From assembly GCF_018555685.1 (NCBI RefSeq), contig NZ_JAFLWW010000001.1, positions 372,001 to 436,000 on the forward strand: a DNA stretch of 64,000 nt, written 5' to 3'. The stretch comes from Aminobacter anthyllidis. Its GTDB lineage: Bacteria; Pseudomonadota; Alphaproteobacteria; Rhizobiales; Rhizobiaceae. Below are positions 8,481 through 16,953 of this stretch, in pieces (the stretch's first letter is position 1; each line of letters opens with the position of its first letter). The notes under the pieces are model-generated. The model searched no databases. It worked only from the letters and a program-made list of their open reading frames with translations, and was not told the DNA's origin. A program made the translations under genes and the position numbers.

Positions 8481-9116
8481 ATGAACTACACGGATCTCGT
8501 CGCGGATGTCTCGACTGTAGGCTCGATCAAATACCATCAGAATTGGTCGAGGCTCGATTCCGCAGGCATCCTCGGCGAGGCCGAGAAGTGGATTTATTCC
8601 AAGCTCAGGGTGCGGCAGATGACGGCGACGGACGACGTTGCCATCTCATCTGCCGCTACCACCGCAGCTTTCCCGACCGGATACCTGGATCCGATCCACC
8701 TCAGCATTCCAGGTTTCATCTCGAGCATCAAAATGCTCGATCCTGAACGGTTCCGGTCGCAACTGGGTTGGGACGAAAGTGCTGTCCTGCCCGAGGCTAT
8801 GCCCACCCGATGGGCCGATATCGGCGGCCTGATGCAGTTCAATTCGAAGGCCGACCAAGCCTACACCGCGAAATTCGTCTTCTACAAGATGCCGCTCGCA
8901 CTCTCCGCCGACAACCTCACCAACTTCCTGACCGATCGGTATCCAACCTTGCTCCGCCGCGTCTGCCTGATGTTTGCGTCTGAGGAGCGGAAAGAATTCG
9001 ACAGCATGGACCGCCACGAGATCAAGGCCATGTCGCTGATCGAGGACATCAAGAAGGAATCGGACATGGGGATGCGTGGGCTCGAGGCCGATTTCGGATG
9101 GGAAGGGAACGACTAA
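8481..9116 (+). CDS. Head-tail adaptor (neck) protein
   Basis: The 211-residue protein begins with a helical segment ('LVADVSTVGSIKYHQNWSRLDSAGILGEAEKWIYSKLRVRQM'), continues with a small beta region and ends in a helical region with an Asp/Glu-rich tail. This architecture and its place between capsid and tail genes match podovirus adaptor proteins that bind beneath the portal and form the tail attachment ring. The stop codon abuts the next ATG directly (TAAATG). Confidence 0.6.
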   Translation: MNYTDLVADVSTVGSIKYHQNWSRLDSAGILGEAEKWIYSKLRVRQMTATDDVAISSAATTAAFPTGYLDPIHLSIPGFISSIKMLDPERFRSQLGWDESAVLPEAMPTRWADIGGLMQFNSKADQAYTAKFVFYKMPLALSADNLTNFLTDRYPTLLRRVCLMFASEERKEFDSMDRHEIKAMSLIEDIKKESDMGMRGLEADFGWEGND

Positions 9117-10205
9117 ATGGCTTCGCTTTCCGCAATCCTGCAGCTTGTCGATCTCGCCACTGGCGAATCCAGTTACGGCAGCTATGCCAACTGGGGAGAG
9201 GTTGCCGACTTCAACTTCAGCGCACTCGAAGACGCGGTCGGCGAGGTCACGTCGAAAACACTTTCGAGCTCGAATGTCACGCTGACCGCCGATGAAGAGC
9301 GCTCGCTCCTGATCAAGCTCTCGGGCACACTATCGGCGAATGTCGAGGTCAGGACCAACGACCGCAAGGGCTTCTGGTTCGTCACCAACGACACGACAGG
9401 CGATTTCACGGTCACCTTCAAGACGACGAGCGGCACTGGAATCGTGGTTCCACAGGCTGGTCGCGCCATTCTGGTCAGCGACGGCACCAACGTTCTCCGC
9501 ATGATGAACGTCGGGGCAGGTGGGTCGGCCTCACGGCCCGTCTATGCCTCGAAATCGGGTAGCTACACCGCGTTGCAGTCCGATGACGGCGCCATCCACG
9601 AATATTCCGCCACGGCAACGGTTTCATTCAAGCCGGCAGCATTGCTTGGGGCAGGCTGGACCTATGTCGTCCGCGCCAATGGCGGCATCGTCACGCTCGA
9701 TCCGAATGCCAGCGAACTGGTCAATGGTGCCACGACGCTGGCCATTGCCGACGGCACATCGGCGATCATCGTCTGCACCGGTACGGCTTTCCGGGTGATC
9801 GTGATCCTATCGAGTGTTGGAAACGTCAATCTTCCCGCCTCAGATGACGGAGCGGCGCTCGGGTCTACGTCTCTAAAATGGAGCGATCTATTCCTCGCCT
9901 CCGGTGGCGTCATCAACTGGGCATCGGGCGATGTCACGGTTACTCATTCTTCGAATGCGCTCGCCTTCGCTGGCGCGTCGAGTGGCTACTCGTTCGATGC
10001 GGCATTATCGATCACAGGCGCTGCATCGGCGACCACGACCGTCACGGCCGGCACAGACATGATTGCTACCTCTGGCATTTACACGCGCGCGACTTCGGGA
10101 ACCATCAGCATTCGTCCAGGTGGCGCAGCCGACACAACCAATGCATTCACTATCGACTCCAGCGGTAATGCGACCATCAACGGCACGCTGACGGTTACGG
10201 GGTAG
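9117..10205 (+). CDS. Tail fibre or spike protein with repeated beta modules
   Basis: The 362-residue product starts with the helix 'ILQLVDLATGESSYGSYANWGEVADFNF', typical of podovirus tail appendages, followed by Thr/Gly/Ala-rich beta modules. Residues about 140-225 (SYTALQSDDGAIHEYSA through TLDPNASELVNGA) form a domain that recurs in the protein at 13,587-14,780. The C-terminus has GNATINGTLTVTG-type repeats, a common trimeric fibre end. It is probably a homotrimeric receptor-binding or base protein. No peptidase or lyase motif is visible. Confidence 0.6.
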   Translation: MASLSAILQLVDLATGESSYGSYANWGEVADFNFSALEDAVGEVTSKTLSSSNVTLTADEERSLLIKLSGTLSANVEVRTNDRKGFWFVTNDTTGDFTVTFKTTSGTGIVVPQAGRAILVSDGTNVLRMMNVGAGGSASRPVYASKSGSYTALQSDDGAIHEYSATATVSFKPAALLGAGWTYVVRANGGIVTLDPNASELVNGATTLAIADGTSAIIVCTGTAFRVIVILSSVGNVNLPASDDGAALGSTSLKWSDLFLASGGVINWASGDVTVTHSSNALAFAGASSGYSFDAALSITGAASATTTVTAGTDMIATSGIYTRATSGTISIRPGGAADTTNAFTIDSSGNATINGTLTVTG

Positions 10206-10209
10206 GGCC

Positions 10210-11028
10210 ATGACCCTGCAATCATCCGGCTCGATGACATTTGCCGACATCAACAACGAATTGCGCAGTTCGGGGACTCTGGTTTTTCCGGATACCCGCA
10301 CTCGGTGGCTGGCTGAGGTGCCAAGCGGTAATCTCATACTGCCAACGAATTTCTACAGCAAGCAGGCCGTCAAGCTTGTCCATTCGGCAGTAGACACCGT
10401 AGATCGCTCGGGTTCGTACACGTTCTCAAGCTGCGATTTTGGAATCGACTACACGGGAAGGACGCTCGTCGCAGTCACAGCCCTGTTCGCCGGCTCGGAC
10501 CAAGTTCTTAGCCAGACATCTGTAACGATTGGCGGCTCAAGCGCGGCGGGAGGCAACAACGGCGATGGTGACCCAGCCGGCGGGTTGGTGCCAGCCAGCG
10601 CGGTCGGGTGCGGTGTATGGGCCGCCAAGCCCGCCGGAACATCAGGTTCCGTAGTGGTCAATTTCACATCGGGAACCGCTGGCGCTGCGGCACTTTACCT
10701 GTTCTCCCTGGCCGGCGCTGCTTCGGCAACCCCCCACGGCCAGACATCAGGGATCACCAGTGATAACCCGGACTTTCCGAGCGGAGATTCCGGTACGCTG
10801 GCGGTCGCGGCAAATGGTGTAGTCGTCGGTGGGGTGGCTCGCGCCGTCAACACAGGCGCCATTACACTGACTGGTCTGACCGAAGTGGCTCAAGTCACGG
10901 TGGACGGGTCTCACCGAATTGTGGTGGGGGTAGCAAACCGCCTCAGTGTCGATGCGGCCTACTCCGTTGGCTTCACCACGGGGAGCGGGAACACTGTCTA
11001 CGCAATGCGAGCTGCGTCGTTCAACTAG
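10210..11028 (+). CDS. Tail or head appendage protein with N-terminal anchor motif
   Basis: The 272-residue protein opens with 'MTFADINNELRSSG' and a following SGNLILPTNFYSK, a short anchor pattern seen at the N-termini of many phage fibre and appendage proteins. The remainder is a beta-sandwich-like domain rich in Gly, Thr and Ser, similar in style to the protein at 2,541-3,230. It ends in a TAG that overlaps by four bases the 3' end of the convergent minus-strand gene. A surface role in adsorption is inferred. Confidence 0.55.
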   Translation: MTLQSSGSMTFADINNELRSSGTLVFPDTRTRWLAEVPSGNLILPTNFYSKQAVKLVHSAVDTVDRSGSYTFSSCDFGIDYTGRTLVAVTALFAGSDQVLSQTSVTIGGSSAAGGNNGDGDPAGGLVPASAVGCGVWAAKPAGTSGSVVVNFTSGTAGAAALYLFSLAGAASATPHGQTSGITSDNPDFPSGDSGTLAVAANGVVVGGVARAVNTGAITLTGLTEVAQVTVDGSHRIVVGVANRLSVDAAYSVGFTTGSGNTVYAMRAASFN

Positions 11029-11393
11029 TCTATGGCGTGCGTCCAGCCGTTGCAGTGGCCGATTTCGTGCCTAAGCACTGCCTCTGGAGTGATGAGCACC
11101 CCCGGCTTTCCCTTCACAGCGACGGGCTTGTTGATCACGACGACGATGCAATGTCCGGGCTTTTGAATAGAACAGCCCTTCATGCCAGGGTATGCGCCGA
11201 TTGAATTGCCCGTGTCTGCAACAAACAAGGCGCTGCATTCGGCCATGATCTTGGCTTGCGGGCGATACCTCTTTTCCAGCTTGCCAGAATAGGGGTGATC
11301 GTATTTCGGTGGTGGGTTCCAAGTCGCGTCGTTCTTGCCCGCCAATGCCGGGGAGCAGAACAGCAGCAAAAGAGCCAAGGCAATCCTCACCAC
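11025..11393 (-). CDS. Secreted small metalloprotease-like protein with a metzincin HExxHxxGxxH motif
   Basis: The 122-residue protein starts with GTG overlapping the stop of the upstream lipoprotein gene. A signal peptide spans about residues 1-18 and ends ALA. Near the C-terminus, HEIGHCNGWTH matches exactly the zinc-binding HExxHxxGxxH signature of metzincins (His109, Glu110, His113, His119). Four or more cysteines could form disulfides in the periplasm. At about 104 mature residues it is much smaller than classical metzincins. It lies opposite to the tail genes, so it looks like cargo expressed in the lysogen. Activity and substrate are unknown. Confidence 0.7.
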   Translation of the reverse strand: MVRIALALLLLFCSPALAGKNDATWNPPPKYDHPYSGKLEKRYRPQAKIMAECSALFVADTGNSIGAYPGMKGCSIQKPGHCIVVVINKPVAVKGKPGVLITPEAVLRHEIGHCNGWTHAID

Positions 11394-11614
11394 GGGCTTT
11401 CCGCTCCGTCGCGCTCGCTTCTTTCTGACGATGGCTGTGCAGCAACCACAGGCTTCCTCACTACCCGTTTCGGCGCAACGGCAACCTTCTTCACCACCGG
11501 AGCAGGCTTAGCCACAGCCACAGGCGCTTGATACGCGACAGGCTCGTCTTTCGGCAGCATCCCGCAGCCAGTCAGTCCAATGATCGGAATGCACGTCAAG
11601 GCCAACATGCGCAT
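11387..11614 (-). CDS. Small outer-membrane or periplasmic lipoprotein
   Basis: The start at 11614 is chosen because it puts a signal peptide with lipobox L-T-G-C at the N-terminus (Cys17), preceded by a GAGGGGA ribosome-binding site; the longer ORF upstream adds an implausible N-terminus. The mature part is a Val/Ala/Pro/Lys-rich extended segment followed by a Ser/Arg/Glu tail. This resembles periplasm-spanning tethers. It is translationally coupled to the metzincin-motif gene and may tether or accompany it. Function unknown. Confidence 0.65.
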   Translation of the reverse strand: MRMLALTCIPIIGLTGCGMLPKDEPVAYQAPVAVAKPAPVVKKVAVAPKRVVRKPVVAAQPSSERSERDGAESPW

Positions 11615-11654
11615 GGGGATATCCCCTCTCGGTTGCGGCTGATGCATCCAATGA

Positions 11655-11683
11655 ATGTAGCACCGCGCCGCCCGTCTTTCAAA
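11655..11683 (-). promoter_or_regulatory. Sigma70-type promoter for the minus-strand lipoprotein and metalloprotease pair
   Basis: On the minus strand TTGAAA (11683-11678) and TACATT (11660-11655) are separated by exactly 17 bases, 40 bases upstream of the lipoprotein start. A dedicated host-type promoter opposite to the late operon is what a lysogenic-conversion cassette would need. Confidence 0.5.
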
Positions 11684-11787
11684 TACACCGCCCGATCTAC
11701 TCGATGACATGGCTAACGCCAGAAAGGACACCCGCGCATGGTCGCTTCGATTTCTGCTGACCCGACAAAGGCCGGTGCTGTCTAGCC

Positions 11788-13590
11788 ATGCCGTTTGTCC
11801 CCATTGAGGTGCCGCCAGGCGTGGTGAAATCGGAAAGCGACTATGCCGCTTCCGGCCGCTGGATCGACATGGATCATGTTCGCTTTGTCCGCGGCAAACC
11901 GCAGAAGATCGGCGGTGTCCAGAAGTTCATCGAGACCGCCTTTCTCGGCACCGCACGCGCCGCAAAGGCTTGGGCTTCCTATACCGGCGTCCAGTGTCTG
12001 GTCTGGGGTACGGCCTGCCGGCTCTACATCTTCCGCGAAGGCTCGGTTTCAACGATCACGCCTTACCGCATCGGTGCAGCCGGGATCACGTTGGGCAACA
12101 ACCCGTTTGCGACCACCAACGGTTCGCCGATCGTGACAGTCACGGATTCCTCGCATGGGATCGAGGCGGCTGGGACGACGGTGACATTTTCCGGTGCTTC
12201 CGCAGTAGGCGGCATCACGATCAATGGCGATTACACGGTCACGCAGGTTGTGGACGTCAACACCTTCACGATCACCCATGGCTCGAATGCCTCATCGACG
12301 GCGACAGGTGGTGGTGCCGCGGTCGTTGCTTCCTACGAGCTCAATTGCGGCGATGTCGATCCGACATATCTTCTCGGCTGGGGCGTCGGGCAATGGGGCG
12401 TTGGCTACTGGGGTACCGACGCATCTTTGGCCTCGGCCCTGATCTCGGAACCGACGAACTGGTCGATGGACGTCTATGGCGAGGATCTGATCGTCAATCT
12501 CTCGAATGACGGCATCTGGCACTACGACACATCGGGAGGTTTGGTCCGGCCAACCGTCATCACCAATGCGCCGACACAGGTCCGATATACCTTCGTGACC
12601 CCGGAACGCTACATCTTTGCCTTGGGCTGCACCACGCTTACCGGCGGCTTCGACTCCATGACGGTGCGCTGGCCAGATGTCGAGGATTTCACGGACTGGA
12701 CGCCATCGGACACCAACACCTCGAACCAGCGCAAGTTGCAGGGCGGCACCCGGCTTATGGCGGGAACAGCGCTTGCCGAAGGTATCTCTGTGGTCTGGTC
12801 GGATTCGTCACTGTTCCTGTTCCAGTTCACCGGCTCCGGCTTCGTCTATGACAGCCGCCAGGTGGCTACGAACTGCGGTCTGATCGGGCCTCATGCCTGG
12901 ACAAAAACCAGCGGCACCGCGTTCTGGATGAGTGCCAACAGCTTCTGGATGTATTCCGGTGCGGCCCAGCCCATCCCCAATGTCGAGGACATCAAGTCGT
13001 TTGTGTTTGGGGATATCAATTCGGAACACCTGATCAAGTCGTTCGCCTTCTACAACTCGGTCTTCAACGAGGTCTGGTTCGTCTATCCGAGCCGGGCCTC
13101 AACCGAGCCCGACCTTTATGTCATGGTCGATCTCGATGATTTCTCATGGTCGCATGGGACATGGAGCCGGACTGCCGCGGCGCTCTACACGGTCAGCGAA
13201 TACCGGCCGATCCTGTTCGGCACCAACGGCTATGTCTATGTCCATGACGTCAAGGACAATCCCGACAACGATCTGGCGGCCTTGCCGTTTCATATCGAGT
13301 TGGCGCCGACCGATATCGATGGCGGCAACCGATCGGTCGATATCTTCGGGTTTGTGCCGGATTTCCAGACCCAAGGCGGCGATCTCGATCTCTACATCTA
13401 CGGCAAGGATCATCCCCGCGATGATGTGATGATGTCGGAAACGCTGACCATCGCGCCGACGGATAAACTGGTCGACGCCCGGGTTGCTGGCCGGCAGTTC
13501 GGCATGAAGCTTTCGGGCGACACCGTTGGCTCAGATTTCAGGATGGGCCGATGGGGCCTTGAAATCTCCGGTGCGGGGCGCAAACGATGA
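11788..13590 (+). CDS. Large tail hub or nozzle protein (P22 gp10-like class)
   Basis: The 600-residue protein begins 'MPFVPIEVPPGVVKSESDYAASGRWIDMDHVRFVRGKPQKIGG', the characteristic start of podovirus tail stabilisation or nozzle proteins. It continues with Trp/Gly-rich beta-propeller-like repeats ('GWGVGQWGVGYWGTD'). A small Ig-like insertion at about residues 100-185 (Thr/Ser/Gly-rich) is probably an exposed accessory domain. It would close the tail tube below the adaptor. It follows a 170-base gap left by the minus-strand cargo pair and overlaps the next gene by four bases. Confidence 0.7.
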   Translation: MPFVPIEVPPGVVKSESDYAASGRWIDMDHVRFVRGKPQKIGGVQKFIETAFLGTARAAKAWASYTGVQCLVWGTACRLYIFREGSVSTITPYRIGAAGITLGNNPFATTNGSPIVTVTDSSHGIEAAGTTVTFSGASAVGGITINGDYTVTQVVDVNTFTITHGSNASSTATGGGAAVVASYELNCGDVDPTYLLGWGVGQWGVGYWGTDASLASALISEPTNWSMDVYGEDLIVNLSNDGIWHYDTSGGLVRPTVITNAPTQVRYTFVTPERYIFALGCTTLTGGFDSMTVRWPDVEDFTDWTPSDTNTSNQRKLQGGTRLMAGTALAEGISVVWSDSSLFLFQFTGSGFVYDSRQVATNCGLIGPHAWTKTSGTAFWMSANSFWMYSGAAQPIPNVEDIKSFVFGDINSEHLIKSFAFYNSVFNEVWFVYPSRASTEPDLYVMVDLDDFSWSHGTWSRTAAALYTVSEYRPILFGTNGYVYVHDVKDNPDNDLAALPFHIELAPTDIDGGNRSVDIFGFVPDFQTQGGDLDLYIYGKDHPRDDVMMSETLTIAPTDKLVDARVAGRQFGMKLSGDTVGSDFRMGRWGLEISGAGRKR

Positions 13591-14780
13591 GACGCGCCGC
13601 CATCGGCCAACCGCCAGCCGTGGTTCGAGATCCGCTGATGCAGTGGATCGTCAATGCCGTCCATGAGATTGCTCGAGCAAGCCACGTCGATACCGCGGAA
13701 TCCATAGCTGCGAATGTCGCCGGTTCCTATCAGCCGCTGAGTGTCAACCTGACGGCTTGGTCTACGGTCAACCCATCTCAGTACTTGCCGAACACAAGCC
13801 CAGTCACGAAGGCAGCAGGCACCTACACAGCGGTCGCTGCCGATCGTAATCAGTTCTGGCGCGCGACAGGTGCGGTGACAGTCAATCTCACCGCCGCAGC
13901 AACGCTGGGAACAGGTTGGGGCCTCTGGGTGAAAGGGGATGGTGGTGCGGTCACGGTCGACCCCGATGGCTCGGAGCAGATCAATGGCAGCTCAACGGCT
14001 CTGACTATCCCCAACGGCGTCTCGGCACTGATCCTATGCAGCGGAGCGGCATTTTTTGCGATCACGTTTGGCGATGTGACGCTGACAGGGGCTCAGACGC
14101 TCTCTAACAAGACATTCGTCACGCCCGTTCTTGGTGCCGCAACGGCAACGTCGATCAATAAGGTTGCGTTCACGGCACCAGCCACCGGTGCCACGATCAC
14201 CATACCTGATGGGGTCACCCTGACCGGGCCGGCTTCATCCGGCACCGCAATGACGCTTGGCAATGCCGAGACCGTTTCAGGGGTCAAGACATTCTCGGCT
14301 ATTCCGATCCTGTCAGGTGGGGGGATGACATTCCCGGCCACACAGGTTCCATCTGCTGATGCGAACACAATCGATGACTACGAGGAAGGGACTTGGACCC
14401 CTGCGGTAACCCTGGCCACGCCAGGCAACCTGTCTGTGGCCTATTCAAGCCGGTCAGGGCGATACGTTAAGATTGGGCAGATGGTCTTTTTCAACTGCCT
14501 GCTTCAGACATCGACATGGACCCACACGACAGCCTCCGGCTTTTTCAACATCACCGGCTTTCCCTTCACCATGGGCTCGCAGTTTGTCGGAGCCGGGACG
14601 CTTCTCATGTCAGGTTGGACCAAGGCGAATTACACCAGCCTCGGCTTTGAAACCAGCAATTCCACTTTCATGTATGCGCTCGCCAGCGGCAGCGCCCAAG
14701 CGCTGGCTGAGCTCGTAGCGGCTGATCTGCCGACAGGTGGAGTGGTTCGCATCTATGGGGCCGGCCATTACACCGTCTAA
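13587..14780 (+). CDS. Tail fibre-like protein sharing a module with the 9,117 protein
   Basis: The 397-residue product starts with an N-terminal helix (WIVNAVHEIARASHVDTAES). Residues about 70-160 form a beta module (YTAVAADRNQFWRATG through TVDPDGSEQINGSS) clearly related to the one in the 9,117-10,205 protein. Further Thr/Gly-rich strands and a C-terminal domain, starting near 'DYEEGTWTPAVTLA', follow. DYEEGTWTP is a common start of phage fibre-tip domains. The protein likely contacts the host surface. Confidence 0.65.
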   Translation: MRRAAIGQPPAVVRDPLMQWIVNAVHEIARASHVDTAESIAANVAGSYQPLSVNLTAWSTVNPSQYLPNTSPVTKAAGTYTAVAADRNQFWRATGAVTVNLTAAATLGTGWGLWVKGDGGAVTVDPDGSEQINGSSTALTIPNGVSALILCSGAAFFAITFGDVTLTGAQTLSNKTFVTPVLGAATATSINKVAFTAPATGATITIPDGVTLTGPASSGTAMTLGNAETVSGVKTFSAIPILSGGGMTFPATQVPSADANTIDDYEEGTWTPAVTLATPGNLSVAYSSRSGRYVKIGQMVFFNCLLQTSTWTHTTASGFFNITGFPFTMGSQFVGAGTLLMSGWTKANYTSLGFETSNSTFMYALASGSAQALAELVAADLPTGGVVRIYGAGHYTV

Positions 14781-14791
14781 TCGGAGCCAGC

Positions 14792-15130
14792 ATGCACAAA
14801 CTCACAGTCTTGAACCAGATTACTCTCTGCGCGGACGGGTCCATCGGGCTCCAACTGCTGAAGCAGGTGATCAATGATGACGGAACGGTGTTCTTCTCGG
14901 AGCCGCACCGGTCGGTCGTGGATCCAGACATGGAGCCGGGCAACCAGATGGTCGCCGTCAACGAGCACTTAGCCGAGATGGGTTACCCGCCTCTTCCGGC
15001 GGACATGCTCGGGCATGTTGAGAAAATGAAAACGGCCCATCGCAAGTACGCCCCGATAACGGCGCGCGTGGAGACCTTCAAGGCGCAAAGAGCCGCCTTC
15101 GAAGCCACGCGCAACGCCGTCAAATCCTGA
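14792..15130 (+). CDS. 112-residue protein following the fibre gene, unknown function
   Basis: The ORF starts 12 bases after the fibre gene. The first 60 residues look like a small alpha/beta domain ('LLKQVINDDGTVFFSEPHRSVVDPDMEPG'), and the last 45 form a basic helix. Small proteins after fibre genes are often fibre chaperones, but no such family can be identified here. The coding frame and tight spacing support its reality. Confidence 0.5.
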   Translation: MHKLTVLNQITLCADGSIGLQLLKQVINDDGTVFFSEPHRSVVDPDMEPGNQMVAVNEHLAEMGYPPLPADMLGHVEKMKTAHRKYAPITARVETFKAQRAAFEATRNAVKS

Positions 15131-15164
15131 TCACTGCGGCAAGCCCCGTAAAGGACACGCCCCC

Positions 15165-16091
15165 ATGGCCAATACGACCACCTCAACCGGCTCGATCCCG
15201 GACTATATCGCTAACCCGACGAAGAACGCGCTCGGCTCGGTCGAGAGCTTTCTGAAAAGCCCGGACAATTACGTCTATGGCTCAAAACCGGGCGAAACGC
15301 TCTACACGCCGCTGTCTCAAGGCCAGAACAAGGCCATCGGCAATGTGAACTGGCTTGCCGACCAGAACCTGGCCGAACTGTTCGGGACCAACAAGGCCGG
15401 CGGCATGCTCGACGAGTTCGCGGCTTACAAGCCCGATCAGTTGAGCGCCGAAAAGCTCACCGACGAGGGCGGCTATCTCGGATCGATCGATGGCTACATG
15501 AACCCCTATCTGAGGCAGATCCTCGATCCCCAGATCAGGGAGATCGGTGACGGTCTTCAGCGTGGTCGCCGCGATCTTGGCGCCAATGCCTCGATGTCCG
15601 GGGCCTTTGGTGATGCCCGTCATGGCATCGTTGAAACCGGGCTCTATGACGATGCTGCTGAGAACGCCGCCGATATCACCGGGCGGACCTATTCCGATGC
15701 ATGGAACAACGCCATGCAGATGCGGTCCGGCGATATGGCGACGAAACTTGGCGTCGATACCTCAAACCGTGATGCCGAGACCCTGGCCAATGAGAACAAG
15801 GCAACGGCAGCATCGGGCATCGCAGGGCTCGGCCAGCAGTATTTCAAGAACTTCACCGACGTGAACGATGCCCTGTTCAATGCCGGGCAGGTCGAGCGCG
15901 AAGCCTCTCAGGAGCAGAACGACGCGCTCCGCTCGTTCCAGGAAGCGATCAAGAACAAGAAATACGATGATGCGCTGAAGCTGCTTGGCGCAGTGCAGGG
16001 CTCGCCATATCCGACATCATCGACATCGAAGACCAAATCGGATGATGGTCTCTTCGGCCTGCTCGGCTCCGCTGTGGGCTCGCTGTTCTGA
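15165..16091 (+). CDS. Putative internal or injected virion protein (ejection module, first gene)
   Basis: The 308-residue protein is mostly helical, rich in Ala, Asn, Asp and Gly. It has a conserved-looking centre 'PYLRQILDPQIREIGDGLQRGRRDLGANASMSGAFGDARHG' known from podovirus tail or head proteins that lie after the tail hub. A glycine- and Phe-rich C-terminus (GLFGLLGSAVGSLF) is amphipathic and could touch membranes. It overlaps the next start (TGATG). The role as an ejected protein is inferred from order. Confidence 0.55.
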   Translation: MANTTTSTGSIPDYIANPTKNALGSVESFLKSPDNYVYGSKPGETLYTPLSQGQNKAIGNVNWLADQNLAELFGTNKAGGMLDEFAAYKPDQLSAEKLTDEGGYLGSIDGYMNPYLRQILDPQIREIGDGLQRGRRDLGANASMSGAFGDARHGIVETGLYDDAAENAADITGRTYSDAWNNAMQMRSGDMATKLGVDTSNRDAETLANENKATAASGIAGLGQQYFKNFTDVNDALFNAGQVEREASQEQNDALRSFQEAIKNKKYDDALKLLGAVQGSPYPTSSTSKTKSDDGLFGLLGSAVGSLF

Positions 16092-16549
16092 TGGAAATCG
16101 AACGCCTCGCCGCGACCGAGGAAAACGGCCTGCTCGTCGGCACGTTTCTCGCCCAGACCTTTGCGCAGGAACACCGATTCGGAACGCAGGCCGCGACCGG
16201 GATCAACACCGATCGTGCATGGCAGCATATCTGGGAGATGTTCACCGATGGTGCTGTGTGGATTGCGCGCGACGACGACGGAACCGCCGGCTCGATCAGC
16301 GTTTGCCGCAAGGAGTTATGGTGGACCGATAGGCCGTATCTTGGCGATGGATGGCTATATGTCAGGCCGGAAAAGCGTGGTTTCAGCACGGCAATGCGGC
16401 TTCTGGATCAGGCCGATGCCTATGCATCCGAACTCGGTCTTCCGCTCGTGATCAATGTCCTGAATTCCGGCAAGCCCGAGCTCGTCGGCAAGTTCCTCAA
16501 CCGCTTCGGGTTCACGACGCTCGGCGGAACATACATCAAGGAGCGGTAG
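16091..16549 (+). CDS. GNAT-fold acetyltransferase-like protein
   Basis: The 152-residue protein has the GNAT layout. It begins with an N-terminal strand-helix, a central beta hairpin (GAVWIARDDDGTAGSISV) and 'GWLYVRPEKRGFSTAMRLLDQA', which fits the acetyl-CoA-binding motif A region (here R-G-x-S). A C-terminal 'LNSGKPELVGKFLNRFGFTTLGGTYIKE' matches motif B. Similar proteins sit among virion genes in many podoviruses and include the T7 gp13 class, so it may be a structural rather than catalytic member. It overlaps the upstream gene by one base. Confidence 0.7.
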   Translation: MEIERLAATEENGLLVGTFLAQTFAQEHRFGTQAATGINTDRAWQHIWEMFTDGAVWIARDDDGTAGSISVCRKELWWTDRPYLGDGWLYVRPEKRGFSTAMRLLDQADAYASELGLPLVINVLNSGKPELVGKFLNRFGFTTLGGTYIKER

Positions 16550-16552
16550 CAA

Positions 16553-16945
16553 ATGTGCGGTGGTGATGACAAGAAGAAGACAACAGCACCTGCGGCAACT
16601 TCGACGCCAGTGATGCCTCAGGCCGTGCAGGATGCAATCCGGGCACTCGAGATGGGTCCGACCGGCTACAATGAGGCCATGCGCATCAATCTCGGTCTGG
16701 ACAAGCAACAGGGTGGCGCGCGGCCCCAGAGCGGTATGACAGGCGGCGTTCCATCGTTCACGGGATACACGCCTGTAGCGACCACGCCTGACCCGTTGAA
16801 GCCGATGCTTGGCACGGCACCATTCCCGACGCCTGCCGCGACACCCGCACCGGCCCCCGTCGCAACGCCAACGCCCATCGTTAACCCGCAAAAGCGGGTC
16901 ACCAATGGGTCGCCGTTCGCCAACCGCCCCCGCAGCAACGACTGA
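16553..16945 (+). CDS. Small Pro/Ala/Thr-rich virion protein beginning MCGG
   Basis: The 130-residue protein begins MCGGDDKKK; short virion proteins that start with Met-Cys are frequent in podovirus tail and ejection modules. A helix (PQAVQDAIRALEMGP) is followed by a long disordered Pro/Thr/Ala region. It ends nine bases before the next gene. No catalytic motif. Probably part of the ejection apparatus by position. Confidence 0.5.
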   Translation: MCGGDDKKKTTAPAATSTPVMPQAVQDAIRALEMGPTGYNEAMRINLGLDKQQGGARPQSGMTGGVPSFTGYTPVATTPDPLKPMLGTAPFPTPAATPAPAPVATPTPIVNPQKRVTNGSPFANRPRSND

Positions 16946-16953
16946 GGTCAAAA

